Assembly: GCA_025464275.1 (NCBI GenBank)
Contig: JAODGR010000049.1
Span: forward strand, 12,018 to 18,281
Source of the DNA: Methanosarcinales archaeon
GTDB lineage: Archaea; Halobacteriota; Syntropharchaeia; Alkanophagales; Methanospirareceae
Length of the DNA: 6,264 bases
Direction: 5' to 3'
The translations under genes were made by a program, and so were the position numbers. Position 1 is the first letter of the stretch. Each line of letters opens with the position of its first letter. The notes under the pieces were generated by a model. It did no database searches. It had not been told where the DNA came from and saw only the letters and a list, made by a program, of their open reading frames with translations. Shown here one piece after another: positions 5,966 to 6,264 of this stretch.

Positions 5966-6264
5966 TTATCCCTCCTTCACCTCCCGGTAGTGTGTATACC
6001 CCGCCGGTGAGATATCCGTGACATTCCAGTACGAGGATGAGAGATTATAGGAATCATTCACGTAGAGCATCAACCCGGAGGTGACATTGAAGTTCATCTC
6101 CACCCGCATATGGGTATGACATGCGATACATGCTTCATTCGCATCCGCCTGCATATCGTTGCATTGCGCATTCAGCACGAATCTCCTGTGCGCTGCCAGC
6201 GAGCCCGTATCCGCAGAATTGGTCGTCAAGCCGAATCCGCCTGCCGGGGGGACATAGGACACGT
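5966..6264 (-). CDS. multiheme cytochrome c, C-terminal fragment (N-terminus beyond window)
   Basis: The frame is open from the window edge to a TAA at 5966-5968, giving the last 99 codons of a longer gene. The GTG at 6262 is merely the first possible start in the window and is unlikely to be the true one, since the fragment has no signal peptide and starts in mid-domain. It contains a single CxxCH in NEACIACHTH, preceded by LAAHRRFV, and four N-x-S/T sequons (NVT, NDS, NLS, NVT). These match the module at residues 126-200 of the downstream cytochrome, so the two are paralogues. The chain stops soon after this module in a charged HYREVKEG end with no membrane segment or glycine tail. The rest of the protein, with further heme motifs, presumably lies upstream. 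Role: extracellular electron transfer, inferred from the family and the paired arrangement. Confidence 0.8.
   Translation of the reverse strand, partial: VSYVPPAGGFGLTTNSADTGSLAAHRRFVLNAQCNDMQADANEACIACHTHMRVEMNFNVTSGLMLYVNDSYNLSSSYWNVTDISPAGYTHYREVKEG
5970..5984 (-). promoter_or_regulatory. double Shine-Dalgarno site coupling the two cytochrome genes
   Basis: The last codons of the upstream cytochrome contain GGAGGTGA (5977-5984) and AAGGAGGG (5970-5977) on the minus strand. The second site lies 5 bases before the ATG at 5964. Both match the archaeal anti-Shine-Dalgarno sequence closely. With the upstream TAA one base before the ATG, this points to efficient termination-reinitiation. Confidence 0.75.

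Overview
The window looks archaeal, most likely from an uncultured euryarchaeon of the methane- or alkane-oxidising type (ANME-1/Methanophagales or a relative). This is an inference. It rests on an archaeal/fungal-type aspartate-semialdehyde dehydrogenase, an archaeal-type isopropylmalate synthase family protein, AT-rich TATA-like promoter elements, GGTGA/GGAGG ribosome-binding sites, frequent ATA and AGG/AGA codons, and extracellular multiheme c-type cytochromes dense in N-glycosylation sequons. No marker here fixes the lineage.

Layout. Positions 1-632 (minus strand) hold the N-terminal two thirds or so of a radical SAM protein of the MSMEG_0568 type, cut by the window edge. Positions 723-3436 (minus) hold a two-gene operon: a 2-isopropylmalate synthase family enzyme (probably leuA) followed, with overlapping stop and start, by an acetylornithine-type aminotransferase (argD-like). 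A 133-bp AT-rich divergent promoter region with small direct and inverted repeats separates this operon from asd (3570-4628, plus). asd converges with a multiheme cytochrome operon on the minus strand: a 3'-terminal fragment of one cytochrome (5966-6264) is followed one base later by a complete 9-CxxCH cytochrome (4660-5964). Only 31 bases separate the asd stop codon from the convergent cytochrome stop codon.

How the genes relate. leuA, argD and asd are amino-acid biosynthesis genes (branched-chain entry, arginine/lysine aminotransfer, and the aspartate-family branch point for Lys/Thr/Met). leuA-argD and asd are divergently arranged and may share regulation. The two cytochromes are a separate unit. 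They share a recognisable module (AHR-[RK]-FV, about 16-19 residues, NEAC-[IL]-ACHT, then a sequon- and aromatic-rich stretch), so they look like paralogues translated together, probably for electron transfer outside the cell membrane. The most unusual item is the C-terminus of the complete cytochrome: a poly-glycine tail with a ninth heme-binding motif (CCRCH) embedded in it. The radical SAM protein has a widely spaced Cys motif (CX8CX2C) and a His/Glu-rich insertion. I found no RNA genes, CRISPR arrays or mobile elements.
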